From Candidatus Bathyarchaeota archaeon (lineage in GTDB: Archaea; Thermoproteota; Bathyarchaeia; RBG-16-48-13; GCA-020355125), in NCBI GenBank assembly GCA_030607815.1, contig JAUWJG010000005.1:1-19370 (forward strand): DNA of 19,370 nucleotides, in the 5' to 3' direction. Shown in pieces: positions 8,992-16,589 of this stretch; position 1 is the stretch's first letter, and each line of letters opens with the position of its first letter. The notes beneath the pieces were generated by a model. The model searched no databases. It was not told the origin of the DNA and saw only the letters and a list, made by a program, of their open reading frames with translations. The position numbers and the translations under genes are program-made.

Positions 8992-10056
8992 ATGCGAATA
9001 GAGTTATTAAAGCGTGAGATGTTAAAGAGTAATGTCGATGGATACTTAATTTCAAATATTAACAATGTTTTTTATTTCACAGGGTTTATGGATATTTCTG
9101 ATGCGACATTAAGTCTAATTATACCTTTAGATGGAGAACCAACTCTCTTAGTACCACCCTTAAGTTATACAGCAGCAAAAGATAATGCGTTAAATTGTCT
9201 TGTAAATGTAATCTCTACTAAAGATAAAATTATTGATAAAATTGTTCAAAAAATAAAGTTAAATAATTTAAAAAATATTGAATTTGATACATTATCTACA
9301 TCCATGTATATGGGATTAATCAAGAAGTTTAAAGATGTTAAAATTACACTGAATCAAAAGCGGATATGGAACCTTCGAAGAGTAAAGGATTCGCAGGAAA
9401 TATCATTTCTCAGAAAAGCATCAGAATTAGCAGACATTGGAATTGAAGCTGGAATTCAAGCGATAAAAGCAGGTGTAAAAGAGTACGAAATAGCCGCTGA
9501 GGCAGAGTATGCTATGCGGCTTCATGGTTCTGAAGGTATAGCGTTTGATACAATAATTGCCTCTGGACCTAGGTCAGCGTATCCTCATGGAGTATGCTCA
9601 AACAGAGTGATCAATAAAGGAGAATTCGTAATTTTGGATCTGGGTGCTGTTTCATCAGGATATCGGTCGGATATCACGAGAACAGTAGTTGTGGGTACTC
9701 CAACTCGAAAACAGAAGAAAATGTTAGAGATTGTTTCAAGAGCTCACAAGAAAGCCTTAGAATGTATTCATGAAAATATTAATGCGTACGAAGTTGATGC
9801 AAGTGCAAGAGACGTTTTAAAGAGTGAAGGATACGGTAAAGAATTTCTTCATGGATTGGGACATGGAGTAGGATTAGATATTCATGAACCGCCCACACTC
9901 TCTTCAAGTAGTGAGGATGTATTAAAAAAAGGAAATATTGTGACTGTAGAACCAGGAATGTATATTGTAGGTTTTGGAGGAGTTAGAATTGAAGACCTTG
10001 TACTTGTACATGAAAACTATGGAGAACGATTAACGCAAGCAGCATATTATCTTTAA
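8992..10056 (+). CDS. M24 family metallopeptidase, Xaa-Pro dipeptidase/aminopeptidase type
   Basis: Cytosolic two-metal peptidase of the pita-bread fold that removes or cleaves N-terminal residues next to proline. It has 354 residues, typical of archaeal prolidase (PepQ). The N-terminal creatinase-like domain is about residues 1-125 (YFTGFMDISDATL near 28-40). In the catalytic domain all five metal ligands are visible: D216 in LDLGA, D227 in SDITR, H291 in GLGHGVG, E320 in VEPGMY and E334 in RIED. The substrate-site histidine region is AYPHG (196-200). The start ATG is preceded by AAGGA. The gene stands alone on the plus strand and converges with uppS, with only two bases between their stop codons. 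Prolidase and aminopeptidase P cannot be separated by eye. Confidence 0.92.
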   Translation: MRIELLKREMLKSNVDGYLISNINNVFYFTGFMDISDATLSLIIPLDGEPTLLVPPLSYTAAKDNALNCLVNVISTKDKIIDKIVQKIKLNNLKNIEFDTLSTSMYMGLIKKFKDVKITLNQKRIWNLRRVKDSQEISFLRKASELADIGIEAGIQAIKAGVKEYEIAAEAEYAMRLHGSEGIAFDTIIASGPRSAYPHGVCSNRVINKGEFVILDLGAVSSGYRSDITRTVVVGTPTRKQKKMLEIVSRAHKKALECIHENINAYEVDASARDVLKSEGYGKEFLHGLGHGVGLDIHEPPTLSSSSEDVLKKGNIVTVEPGMYIVGFGGVRIEDLVLVHENYGERLTQAAYYL

Positions 10057-10058
10057 AA

Positions 10059-10868
10059 TTATAAACCGTGTCGTCTTTCCCGTTGTTGATAGGTTCTTAC
10101 AGCTCTCCAAAGATCAATTCTCCTAAAATCAGGCCAATAAACATCGATAAAGAATAATTCGCTGTATGCTCCTTGCCATAGAAGAAACCCACTTAATCTC
10201 TCCTCACCCGAAGTTCGGATAATTAAGTCAGGTTCTGATTGGGGTAGATGAGCTGTGTATAAATGGTTCTCTACTATATCCTCATCTATATGATCTATAC
10301 TTAAGTTTCCAGTCTCCACTTCTTGTACTATTTTCTTTATAGCATCAATTATCTCAGCTCTTCCACCATATGCTAGAGCTATATTTAGGTAATGATTATT
10401 ATAATCTTTAGTTGCTTCTTCAACTTTTTTAATTAGTTTTTGAGTAGAATCGGGAAGTAGGTTAAGCCTTCCAATTGCTCTAATTTGAACCTTATTTCTA
10501 TGAATTCGCTCATCACATAACAGCTTATCTAACCGTTCATTGAAAAGGGAAATTAAATTATCCACTTCTTGGGGCGATCTATGAAAGTTTTCAGTTGAGA
10601 AAGAGTAGATTGTAATAGTTTTAATATCGATGTCTAAACACCAGTCTAAGAGATCTTCAACTTTATCAGCTCCAAATTGATGAGCAGAGTGGAGAGAAAT
10701 GGAACGCTCTGAACCCCATCTCCGATTGCCATCTAAAATAACACCTAAATGTTTTGGTTTATTGCCATCTTTAATCTGATTCCATAATATCTTTTCATAT
10801 ATTTTATAAACTATTGAGTTAAACGTAATTGTTCGAGTAAAATCATAGAACAATCTTTGAAAATTCAA
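10059..10868 (-). CDS. uppS: Polyprenyl diphosphate synthase (cis-prenyltransferase)
   Basis: Adds isopentenyl diphosphate units in cis to make the long polyprenyl carrier lipid used for glycan assembly at the membrane. It has 269 residues. The catalytic motif is GVILDGNRRW with D46. Further family motifs are YSFSTENF (88-95), LAYGGRAEI (165-173) and RTSGEERLSGFLLWQ (218-232), then YSELFF and YWPDF. The N-terminal 35 residues (KIYEKILWNQI) form the amphipathic helix seen in archaeal members. The start is TTG, overlapping the stop of the upstream phosphorylase by 4 bp (TTGA), the same coupling seen for gcvPA/gcvPB. It is last in the DUF373-phosphorylase-uppS run. Confidence 0.94.
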   Translation of the reverse strand: MNFQRLFYDFTRTITFNSIVYKIYEKILWNQIKDGNKPKHLGVILDGNRRWGSERSISLHSAHQFGADKVEDLLDWCLDIDIKTITIYSFSTENFHRSPQEVDNLISLFNERLDKLLCDERIHRNKVQIRAIGRLNLLPDSTQKLIKKVEEATKDYNNHYLNIALAYGGRAEIIDAIKKIVQEVETGNLSIDHIDEDIVENHLYTAHLPQSEPDLIIRTSGEERLSGFLLWQGAYSELFFIDVYWPDFRRIDLWRAVRTYQQRERRHGL

Positions 10869-11644
10869 ACTCTAGCGCCTTCCAGTGTGTGGGAACATAT
10901 ACAATTTCGTTTTCTCGAAATATTTGTAACCGTTTCAACTAAGATCTCTTTAATCATATTTTTAATCATTTGTCCTTCTTTTGCTACTTCCTTAGTTGAT
11001 ACTCGTTCTTGAATACCCGCAGCCATATTTGAAACAAAACATAATGTGGAATAGCACATATTAAGTTCATGGGCTAATATAGCTTCAGGTAAACCGGTCA
11101 TTCCAACAACATCGCAACCAAAACTTCTATACATTTTAATTTCAGCAGGTGATTCGTATCGAGGACCTTCCGTACAGAGATATACTGCATCATTCCAGGT
11201 TCGATTTATCCTCTTTTTAGCAGATTTAAATAGATATTCTCTCAATTCAGGGCAGTATAAGTTAGAAACATCAACATGTGTAACTGGAGCATCATCATAA
11301 AAAGTAAGGGGTCTACACTTAGTAAAATCGATGAAGTCGATTGGAATAATAAAGTCGCTTGGTTGATATTTCAAGTTTATAGCTCCGACTGCGTTTGTGG
11401 CAAGGATTCGTTCAACATTTAACGTATGAAGTGCCCAAATATTTGCTCGATAATTAATTTTGTGAGGAGGAACCTCATGTTGTTCACCATGTCTCGGTAA
11501 TAATGCAACATTTTTATTGCCGATTCTTCCAAGGGTGATAATAGCCGATGGACCATACGGAGTTCCAATACGGAACTTAGTCCCCCCAGGGATGAATGTT
11601 TTTGTTCCAGTTCCTGTGATAATTGCGATGACAGCTGTTCTCAT
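10865..11644 (-). CDS. Methylthio-nucleoside phosphorylase (MTAP family, probably S-methyl-5'-thioinosine phosphorylase)
   Basis: Trimeric purine nucleoside phosphorylase fold enzyme that releases the base and methylthioribose-1-phosphate in methylthioadenosine salvage. It has 259 residues. Visible motifs are phosphate-binding LPRHG (49-53), TNAVGAI (83-89), CTEGPRYES (157-165) and VVGMTGLPEAILA (179-191). The base-recognition position is N206 in FVSNMAAG. In this family Asn at that site goes with 6-oxopurines (PNP, MTIP) and Asp with adenine (MTAP), so methylthioinosine is the likelier substrate, which would require an MTA deaminase elsewhere. It overlaps DUF373 upstream (ATGA) and uppS downstream (TTGA). 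The next pathway enzyme, MtnA, is encoded at 17626-18669. An MTAP activity cannot be excluded. Confidence 0.88.
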   Translation of the reverse strand: MRTAVIAIITGTGTKTFIPGGTKFRIGTPYGPSAIITLGRIGNKNVALLPRHGEQHEVPPHKINYRANIWALHTLNVERILATNAVGAINLKYQPSDFIIPIDFIDFTKCRPLTFYDDAPVTHVDVSNLYCPELREYLFKSAKKRINRTWNDAVYLCTEGPRYESPAEIKMYRSFGCDVVGMTGLPEAILAHELNMCYSTLCFVSNMAAGIQERVSTKEVAKEGQMIKNMIKEILVETVTNISRKRNCICSHTLEGARV

Positions 11645-12765
11645 TTTACAACACGTTCTTTGAAGTAATAATCAAATTTTCTTCCTGATTTAATTGATAG
11701 ATAAAAGGTTATAATCGTTGCAGATATCCCTAAACCAACCACAAGAATTAGGCTTTGTATTAGAGAGCTAGGTATTGGAGGTGGAAGAATTAAGATGTCT
11801 GATGCTTGAAGAGCTATCTCTCGCATCCAGAGAGTTGCAACGACTCCAACAGCGATCCATAAAATCCTATGATCCCGCATAAAGTACAAGAAGACTGTTA
11901 AGCCTATCAGAAAAATGAGAAATGCGACTAGTACTAGATCTACAATAAATCTTATTCCATAACCAATGACAGAAGGTATCCTCAAATACCAGTAATAAGG
12001 GTCGCCAAGGATGTTTATTAAACCTGAATAAGTTTGGTAGATACCAATACCAAATACAATAAGGGACGTTATTGTAGTGAATAATCGCACTAAGTTTGGT
12101 GGACTAGGGAAGATTAGTGCTTGAATTTTTTGGTCGATTCGGAATCCTCTAATGATAAAAAGTGAACCGAAAAAAACGAAGAGAAAAATGTTCATGTACT
12201 CTGTATTAAGGAACCATAATACTGCTAATGCAATGAGTAATACACCAGGAACTCCAAGAAACCAACGAGAATAATAAGGATCTTCTATTAACTTTCTAAG
12301 ATAGCGGGAGAAAAGTGCCCAATTTTCTTCGATAGCTTCGCTGTGTTTCACAACTACTCTTTTAATAGATAATATTGGAATCCTGGATTGAATGATTGGT
12401 ATAAGCTCTGCATCTCCAAAACCGTCAGTGACAAGAATGACATTATTTGCATGGAATTTTTCTAATACACCAATCAATTGATCTCGAATTAGTCTATCCG
12501 CTTTTATGCCACCTAATTCAAAGCCAGCTATTGTGGCGACCTCATATTCATCATCTAAATTCTCCTTTGAAAGTTCATCATAAACTTTCACAGCGGCAAA
12601 CATTGCGTTTGCATCACTTTCTTCAGGATCATGAAGAATCAGTTTTGAGGCAGCTTCAAAATTAATGTCTCGACCGATAATTGGAGTTTTAATCTTTGCC
12701 TTTAACCCAATGTCATTATCACGATCGACACATAAGATGAGTATCTTGCCCTTTTCCTTGGACAT
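11641..12765 (-). CDS. DUF373 family multi-pass membrane protein
   Basis: Archaeal DUF373 family, function unknown. It has 374 residues. The soluble N-terminal part (about 1-160) has the family motifs KILILCVDRDNDIG (7-20), HDPEESDANAMFAAVKVYDE (45-64) and VTDGFGDAELIPII (112-125); the alternation of short strands and Asp-rich turns suggests a Rossmann-like nucleotide-binding or hydrolase fold, but that is inference. The C-terminal half has about six hydrophobic segments (near 168-186, 190-206, 228-248, 272-296, 300-318 and 335-356), so it should sit in the cell membrane with the N-terminal domain probably inside. The ATG is preceded by GGGGATC. Its stop overlaps the phosphorylase start (ATGA), so the two are coupled. 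Confidence 0.88.
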   Translation of the reverse strand: MSKEKGKILILCVDRDNDIGLKAKIKTPIIGRDINFEAASKLILHDPEESDANAMFAAVKVYDELSKENLDDEYEVATIAGFELGGIKADRLIRDQLIGVLEKFHANNVILVTDGFGDAELIPIIQSRIPILSIKRVVVKHSEAIEENWALFSRYLRKLIEDPYYSRWFLGVPGVLLIALAVLWFLNTEYMNIFLFVFFGSLFIIRGFRIDQKIQALIFPSPPNLVRLFTTITSLIVFGIGIYQTYSGLINILGDPYYWYLRIPSVIGYGIRFIVDLVLVAFLIFLIGLTVFLYFMRDHRILWIAVGVVATLWMREIALQASDILILPPPIPSSLIQSLILVVGLGISATIITFYLSIKSGRKFDYYFKERVVK

Positions 12766-12817
12766 AAGATCCCCAGTATTACTTAATTTTTATTAGGTAT
12801 TAGTGAAGAGGTTTAAT

Positions 12818-13687
12818 TTAAGCCAAACCCTTTTTTCTCAGAAGGATATATTCATTAAGTGTTAATTTCTTTCTCTGCTTCAGTTTTTCATATGCTTTCT
12901 TGCTCTGTTCTTCAATCATTAGATCTAAATTCTTCCTCTTAGTTTCTTTTTTAATTTTTCTAATTTTATACGTAATATTTTTTATCTGATTGGTTACTTC
13001 TAAATAATGATTGTGAATTTCGTTTACTTCATTATTAAATTTGATGTAATTTTTATGTGCTAAATCAGCCTCTGCTTTTATTTTGTCAACCTGCTTTATT
13101 TGTTCAAACATTTTAGTATGGTATTCTTGGCTCTTCTTTACGCAATCAATTTTCTGTCTAAGTACAGTATCACGATGTATTGACAACTCCTTTATTGTTG
13201 AAAATAATTCATCTTTTTGTTTCTTTAGGTGTAATTCTTTTCTGTTGATTAATAATTGTTTTTCGAGATGTCTTATTTGAGATATAATCTCTTCTTCTTC
13301 TATACGTGAGAGGGGATTTGTCTGAATTTTCCAGTCTAAATCCTTTATTTGTTTATCAAGTTCGATCTTATTCTGTCGAGGCATATTTGAGAGGGGGGTT
13401 GATTTTTTTGTTAAATCTATATATCTATTATTTTTTGCATTAAGTTGAATAAGAATTAATGATTCATCTTCTTTTAAGTTTTTAACAGATTGATTTATTT
13501 CATCACGTTTATTCTTTAGGAGGTTTATAGTAGTCCATTTCTCTCGAATAATTAAGTTAAGAGCATCTCTATCATCGCACCATCTGTTCAAGGTTTTATT
13601 AAGAGCATCTCTTTGATCTTGTATAGAAATGGCTTCTGTTTCTAGGTTCTTTATTTCTTTTAATAAAGTATTTATTTCGTTATTAAT
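12818..13687 (-). CDS. Archaeal coiled-coil protein (COG1340-like), non-standard start
   Basis: Almost entirely heptad-like, charged coiled coil; it resembles the uncharacterised archaeal coiled-coil family COG1340, including the C-terminal LKQRKKLTLNEYILLRKKG element typical of those proteins. No catalytic motif is visible. The function is unknown; genome-structural or translation-linked roles would be guesses. The nearest ordinary start is TTG at 13591 (257 residues), but the coil pattern and RDALN-type repeats continue upstream in frame (KNLETEAISIQDQRDALNKT). The chosen start is ATT at 13687, because GGAAGG lies eight bases upstream and no ATG/GTG/TTG exists in the extension before the stop at about 13713. 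A one-base deletion would instead join the ATG at 13703. It follows the DUF4443-like gene closely. Confidence 0.78.
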   Translation of the reverse strand: MNNEINTLLKEIKNLETEAISIQDQRDALNKTLNRWCDDRDALNLIIREKWTTINLLKNKRDEINQSVKNLKEDESLILIQLNAKNNRYIDLTKKSTPLSNMPRQNKIELDKQIKDLDWKIQTNPLSRIEEEEIISQIRHLEKQLLINRKELHLKKQKDELFSTIKELSIHRDTVLRQKIDCVKKSQEYHTKMFEQIKQVDKIKAEADLAHKNYIKFNNEVNEIHNHYLEVTNQIKNITYKIRKIKKETKRKNLDLMIEEQSKKAYEKLKQRKKLTLNEYILLRKKGLA

Positions 13688-13715
13688 GGCCTTTACCTTC
13701 CATGTTTTGGTTTAT

Positions 13716-14339
13716 TCAATTTTTAATTTTATTTATCCTCAATTTGGATAAGAATAATGTAATTGCTAGACAACCCTCAAGGGCTCTCCATTTATTTTTC
13801 GAGAAACTAATTATTAGAGTGTCTTCCTCAGATAAGTCGAAATTATCGAGTAAAGTATTTGCGAGTTCAGGATGATCAAGGGATAAATCAGAATATACGG
13901 TTGGAACTATTAACCTCTTTTTCTTGAATAGTAATATGATAGCGCCTGATGCTCCAGCTTTCACAGCTATATCTCGTAATTCTACAACAGGCTTTGGGAT
14001 TGGATGATTCTGAAGGTGAATGATAAAGCTGTTGGCATCTATTCCAAAAGGCTGTAAATTTAGCTCCTTGATGGTTAATATATCATTTTTTTCGAAGAGG
14101 TTTTCTATGTATGAGTGCCCAATTACAGTTAATTCACTACCAGATTTACTTGTTTTGAGATAGCCTTCATGTTTGAGGTCAGTTAACATTAGCCTAACTA
14201 ATCCTTCTCGGTGAGATAAGTCTAACATTTCTTTTAAGCGATATCTTCCAACTGGACCTTCACGTCTTATTATGATGAAAAGAAGAATAGTCTTTACATC
14301 AGACCTTTTTTTTTGTTTTCCAAGTTTTGTTTTTTTCAT
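13716..14339 (-). CDS. Winged-helix protein, DUF4443-like
   Basis: Probable DNA-binding regulator, 207 residues. Residues 12-75 form a winged helix: a first helix (VKTILLFIIIRREGPVGRYR), then LKEMLDLSHREGLVRLMLTDL as helix-turn-helix and GYLKTSKSGSELTVIG as wing. The C-terminal part (about 95-200) has LRDIAVKAGASGAIILLF (121-138) followed by RLIVPTV, which matches my recollection of the archaeal DUF4443 domain; the ligand is unknown. The N-terminus is strongly basic. The ATG at 14339 has no good Shine-Dalgarno close by (AAGGGA lies about 20 bases upstream), so it may be translated by coupling to the GPN gene whose extended frame ends 40 bases earlier. Family assignment is moderate; HTH fold is likely. 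Confidence 0.75.
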   Translation of the reverse strand: MKKTKLGKQKKRSDVKTILLFIIIRREGPVGRYRLKEMLDLSHREGLVRLMLTDLKHEGYLKTSKSGSELTVIGHSYIENLFEKNDILTIKELNLQPFGIDANSFIIHLQNHPIPKPVVELRDIAVKAGASGAIILLFKKKRLIVPTVYSDLSLDHPELANTLLDNFDLSEEDTLIISFSKNKWRALEGCLAITLFLSKLRINKIKN

Positions 14340-14379
14340 CTAATTAAATATAGCTAAAGTCCCTTCTTAAAATTAGGGG

Positions 14380-15138
14380 TTAAATGATTTCTTCTCCTCC
14401 TGTGAAGATTCTCAATAGGAGAGCGTGAAGATTAATAAATCCTAGTTTACTTTTTGATGAAATAGGTAGTAATGAAAAGGACAAGCCGAGATTGGAAATC
14501 AGATTGAACATATCTCGACTTTAAAGACGTTGTGTTCCTGATAGGTTGCGTTCTATCGCTATTTCTAATGATTCATCTATGGTTCCCCACTCAAGAATTG
14601 TTGTAAGTTCATTTTCTGGAATTAAATCTGTTTTTGAGAGAACGTAGACCTGAGGAATAAACAAGCGGAGATGTACAGCTGCAGCTAAAAATAGATTTGA
14701 GACATAGTTTAGAGGATTAATAGAGAATGGAGCGTCGAAGAGGTATAGTAAAGCTTTCGATCCCTCTAATAGTTCATCTACAATATAAGGGCCACTGGCT
14801 CTAAAGGCAAATAGTTCCATCTGTCCGGGGGTATCGATTAATACGTAATCAGCGGCGATATCTTCAATCTCATCTTTTATGGTCTGGATCTCTGTAGCGA
14901 TGAGATCGGTGGCCATTAATAAGGCTCCGTTTGGGCCAAGTTGATATTTTCTCGCGATTTCATTAATTGAAACGTATTCCCGAATATCTACATCGGGTGT
15001 GTAGGGTAAATCTAAAACGCCTGGATCCAAGTTCACTGAGATAACGTCTTGTCCTTTCAATTTTAGCCAGTCAGAAAAAGCTGATGTTAGAAAAGATTTT
15101 CCAGAGCCAGCTGTTCCAATTATAAAAGTTGCATACAT
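14380..15138 (-). pseudogene. GPN-loop GTPase with an in-frame TAA (possibly disrupted)
   Basis: GPN-loop GTPase of the PAB0955/Gpn family; the eukaryotic members assist RNA polymerase assembly. From the ATG at 15138 (GGTGA eight bases before it, giving the family start MYATFIIGTAGSGKS): G1 GTAGSGKS (8-15), the insertion GPN at 68-70, G3 DTPGQ (102-106), G4-like SKTD (168-171). The first stop is TAA at 14521-14523 after 205 residues. The same frame then continues for 46 codons, including LPISSKSKLGF (G5-like SSK at 227-229) and LLRIFTGGEE, ending at TAA 14380-14382. That restores about 250 residues, the family's normal length. The stop therefore removes G5 and the last helix. It may be a real nonsense mutation, a sequence error, or a split gene restarting at the ATG at 14511. 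The longer TTG start at 15153 is less likely. Confidence 0.85.
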
Positions 15139-15233
15139 ACAATGTTTCACCAATTTTTAATAATGTCTAAATTATGTAGGCTTTTATTATGCTTTTTGAT
15201 AAAAAAAGGTTACGAGTAGTAAGTTCAAAGTGA

Positions 15234-16034
15234 TTAAAACTCTTCTATTGTTCCACCGTGTTCATATATTAATTGTGAAATGTTTTTTATGGATTTTTCA
15301 ACGGTATTCTCAGTTTCTTTTTTGGATTTAGAGGTTGCGGTGAAGTGAAGTTCTAAATGACTGCGTAGTTTTGGATGTGATTTAATATAAACATCGGGGT
15401 TGTCGTGCATCGTCGCGTCTATGAGTGGGGCTATCTCTGACTCAACTATTCCTGTGACCTTTAAGTATCTTCCATGAACAAAGAGGTTTCCAATGGAATC
15501 ACTGATCATAGGAAGTACACTTTCTTCAAAGATAGCCTTCATTTCTCCAGGTACACCGGGAAGTGCAATGATCGTTGAAGAGTCAATATGTATAATAACT
15601 CCTGGTGCTGTACCTTTCGGGTTATGTAAAGGAGTAGCCCCTCTAGGCAGAGTAGCCATTTTTAATCTTGCAGGAGTAAGTTCAATAATCTTTGTTATAT
15701 TTTTCTTGTAATTACAGTATCTTGCTTTGACCATGGCTAGAGCTTCTTCATTAAGCTCTAAGAGACTGTTCAGAGCCACTGCTATCGCTTTTAAGGTTTT
15801 ATCGTCAAAAGTTGGACCTAAACCGCCAGTAGTAATAATAAAAGTTGGGTTTCGTTTGAGTGTATCCCGTAATATAGAAGAGATCTCGTCAACACTATCT
15901 CTTACGGTATTTATTCTTCGGACGATACCTCCTAGACTTGATATGTATTTCGCTATCCATTGAGCGTTCGTGTTTATTATTTGTCCAATTAAAAGTTCGT
16001 TACCGATACTGATTATCTCTATGATGCATGTCAT
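15234..16034 (-). CDS. CinA-like protein, molybdopterin-binding (MoaB/Mog) domain
   Basis: Competence/damage-inducible CinA N-terminal domain family (COG1058). The archaeal stand-alone form consists of a MoaB/Mog-like domain plus a small extension and lacks the C-terminal NMN deamidase domain of bacterial CinA; 266 residues fits. Motifs: EIISIGNELLIGQIINTNAQW (6-26), TTGGLGPTFDD (68-78), the loop that binds molybdopterin or a nucleotide in relatives, NPKGTAPG (138-145) and ALPGVPGEM (157-165). Relatives with this domain hydrolyse ADP-ribose-type pyrophosphates, but that activity is not proven for the archaeal form. The ATG is 6 bases after the stop of the zinc-ribbon gene, with AAGGA about 9-10 bases ahead, so the two are probably co-transcribed. 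Confidence 0.9.
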   Translation of the reverse strand: MTCIIEIISIGNELLIGQIINTNAQWIAKYISSLGGIVRRINTVRDSVDEISSILRDTLKRNPTFIITTGGLGPTFDDKTLKAIAVALNSLLELNEEALAMVKARYCNYKKNITKIIELTPARLKMATLPRGATPLHNPKGTAPGVIIHIDSSTIIALPGVPGEMKAIFEESVLPMISDSIGNLFVHGRYLKVTGIVESEIAPLIDATMHDNPDVYIKSHPKLRSHLELHFTATSKSKKETENTVEKSIKNISQLIYEHGGTIEEF

Positions 16035-16040
16035 GAAGGA

Positions 16041-16247
16041 TCATTCCTTCTTAGAGAACCACCAGTCAAGATAATCTTTTCTTTTCTTTCTACGCTTCTC
16101 ATCATCATTTCTTGTATCTTGTCTCATCTTGTCTCTTAGTTCCATAATTTCTTGAGATGTTAAGGATAAACCACAACTTTTACAGATATATCTCCTGACG
16201 TATGAGTCATGCTTCATCTCACCGCCACACTCTGGACAAAATGGCAT
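16041..16247 (-). CDS. Small zinc-ribbon protein
   Basis: A 68-residue protein. The N-terminal zinc ribbon has four cysteines, C4 and C7 in FCPECGGE and C22 and C25 in ICKSCG; the first half resembles the N-terminal ribbon of RNA polymerase-associated factors such as RpoM/TFS, but the protein is too short to be TFS and lacks its second ribbon. The rest is a highly charged helix (residues 30-57, rich in Arg, Lys and Asp) ending in LDWWFSKKE. The ATG has GGAGG nine bases upstream, a strong ribosome binding site. First gene of the long minus-strand cluster. A nucleic acid- or protein-binding adaptor is plausible; the function is unknown. Confidence 0.82.
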   Translation of the reverse strand: MPFCPECGGEMKHDSYVRRYICKSCGLSLTSQEIMELRDKMRQDTRNDDEKRRKKRKDYLDWWFSKKE

Positions 16248-16589
16248 TCTTTATAACCTCCACATATTACATATTCCAAGTTAATCTTCTAGAATTTTTA
16301 CTTTTTGGCTACATTAAAGATAAATTTATTATTTTATTCTATTAAAAAGAGATACAAAAATAAGAATTAACATGTCGTTTATAAAGATTAAACAATTGAT
16401 AAATATTCGTTGAATCCTACGGATTGAAACATAATATCTTACTCAGGGAAATTCACGCAATGTTATATAGAAAAGTAATTTATTAGTTAACAAACAATTA
16501 ATTTACCTCTTTTTTGTAATAACGTAAATAAGATAAACAGTGAGATCAGGGATCTAATAATGTACGTGATGATTTTATAAGAATAAAAG
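16248..16589. other. Intergenic region between the zinc-ribbon gene and tRNA-Arg
   Basis: About 340 bases without a credible gene. It must hold the promoter of the long minus-strand cluster and the 3' end of the tRNA-Arg transcript; several AT-rich TATA-like stretches occur but none stands out. A lone short inverted repeat with a CRISPR-repeat-like end lies at 16410-16430 (see rejected items). Confidence 0.6.

Noticed and set aside
14521..14523. Selenocysteine or pyrrolysine insertion at the GPN stop
   Set aside because: The codon is TAA; those amino acids use TGA and TAG.
15139..15153. Upstream TTG/GTG start of the GPN GTPase
   Set aside because: GGTGA lies eight bases before the ATG at 15138, which gives the family-typical N-terminus.
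16410..16430. Sequence TTGAATCCTACGGATTGAAAC, with an AATCC/GGATT inverted repeat and an ATTGAAAC end like an archaeal CRISPR repeat
   Set aside because: Only one copy is present in the window and nothing around it repeats with spacer-like spacing; no cas genes are near.
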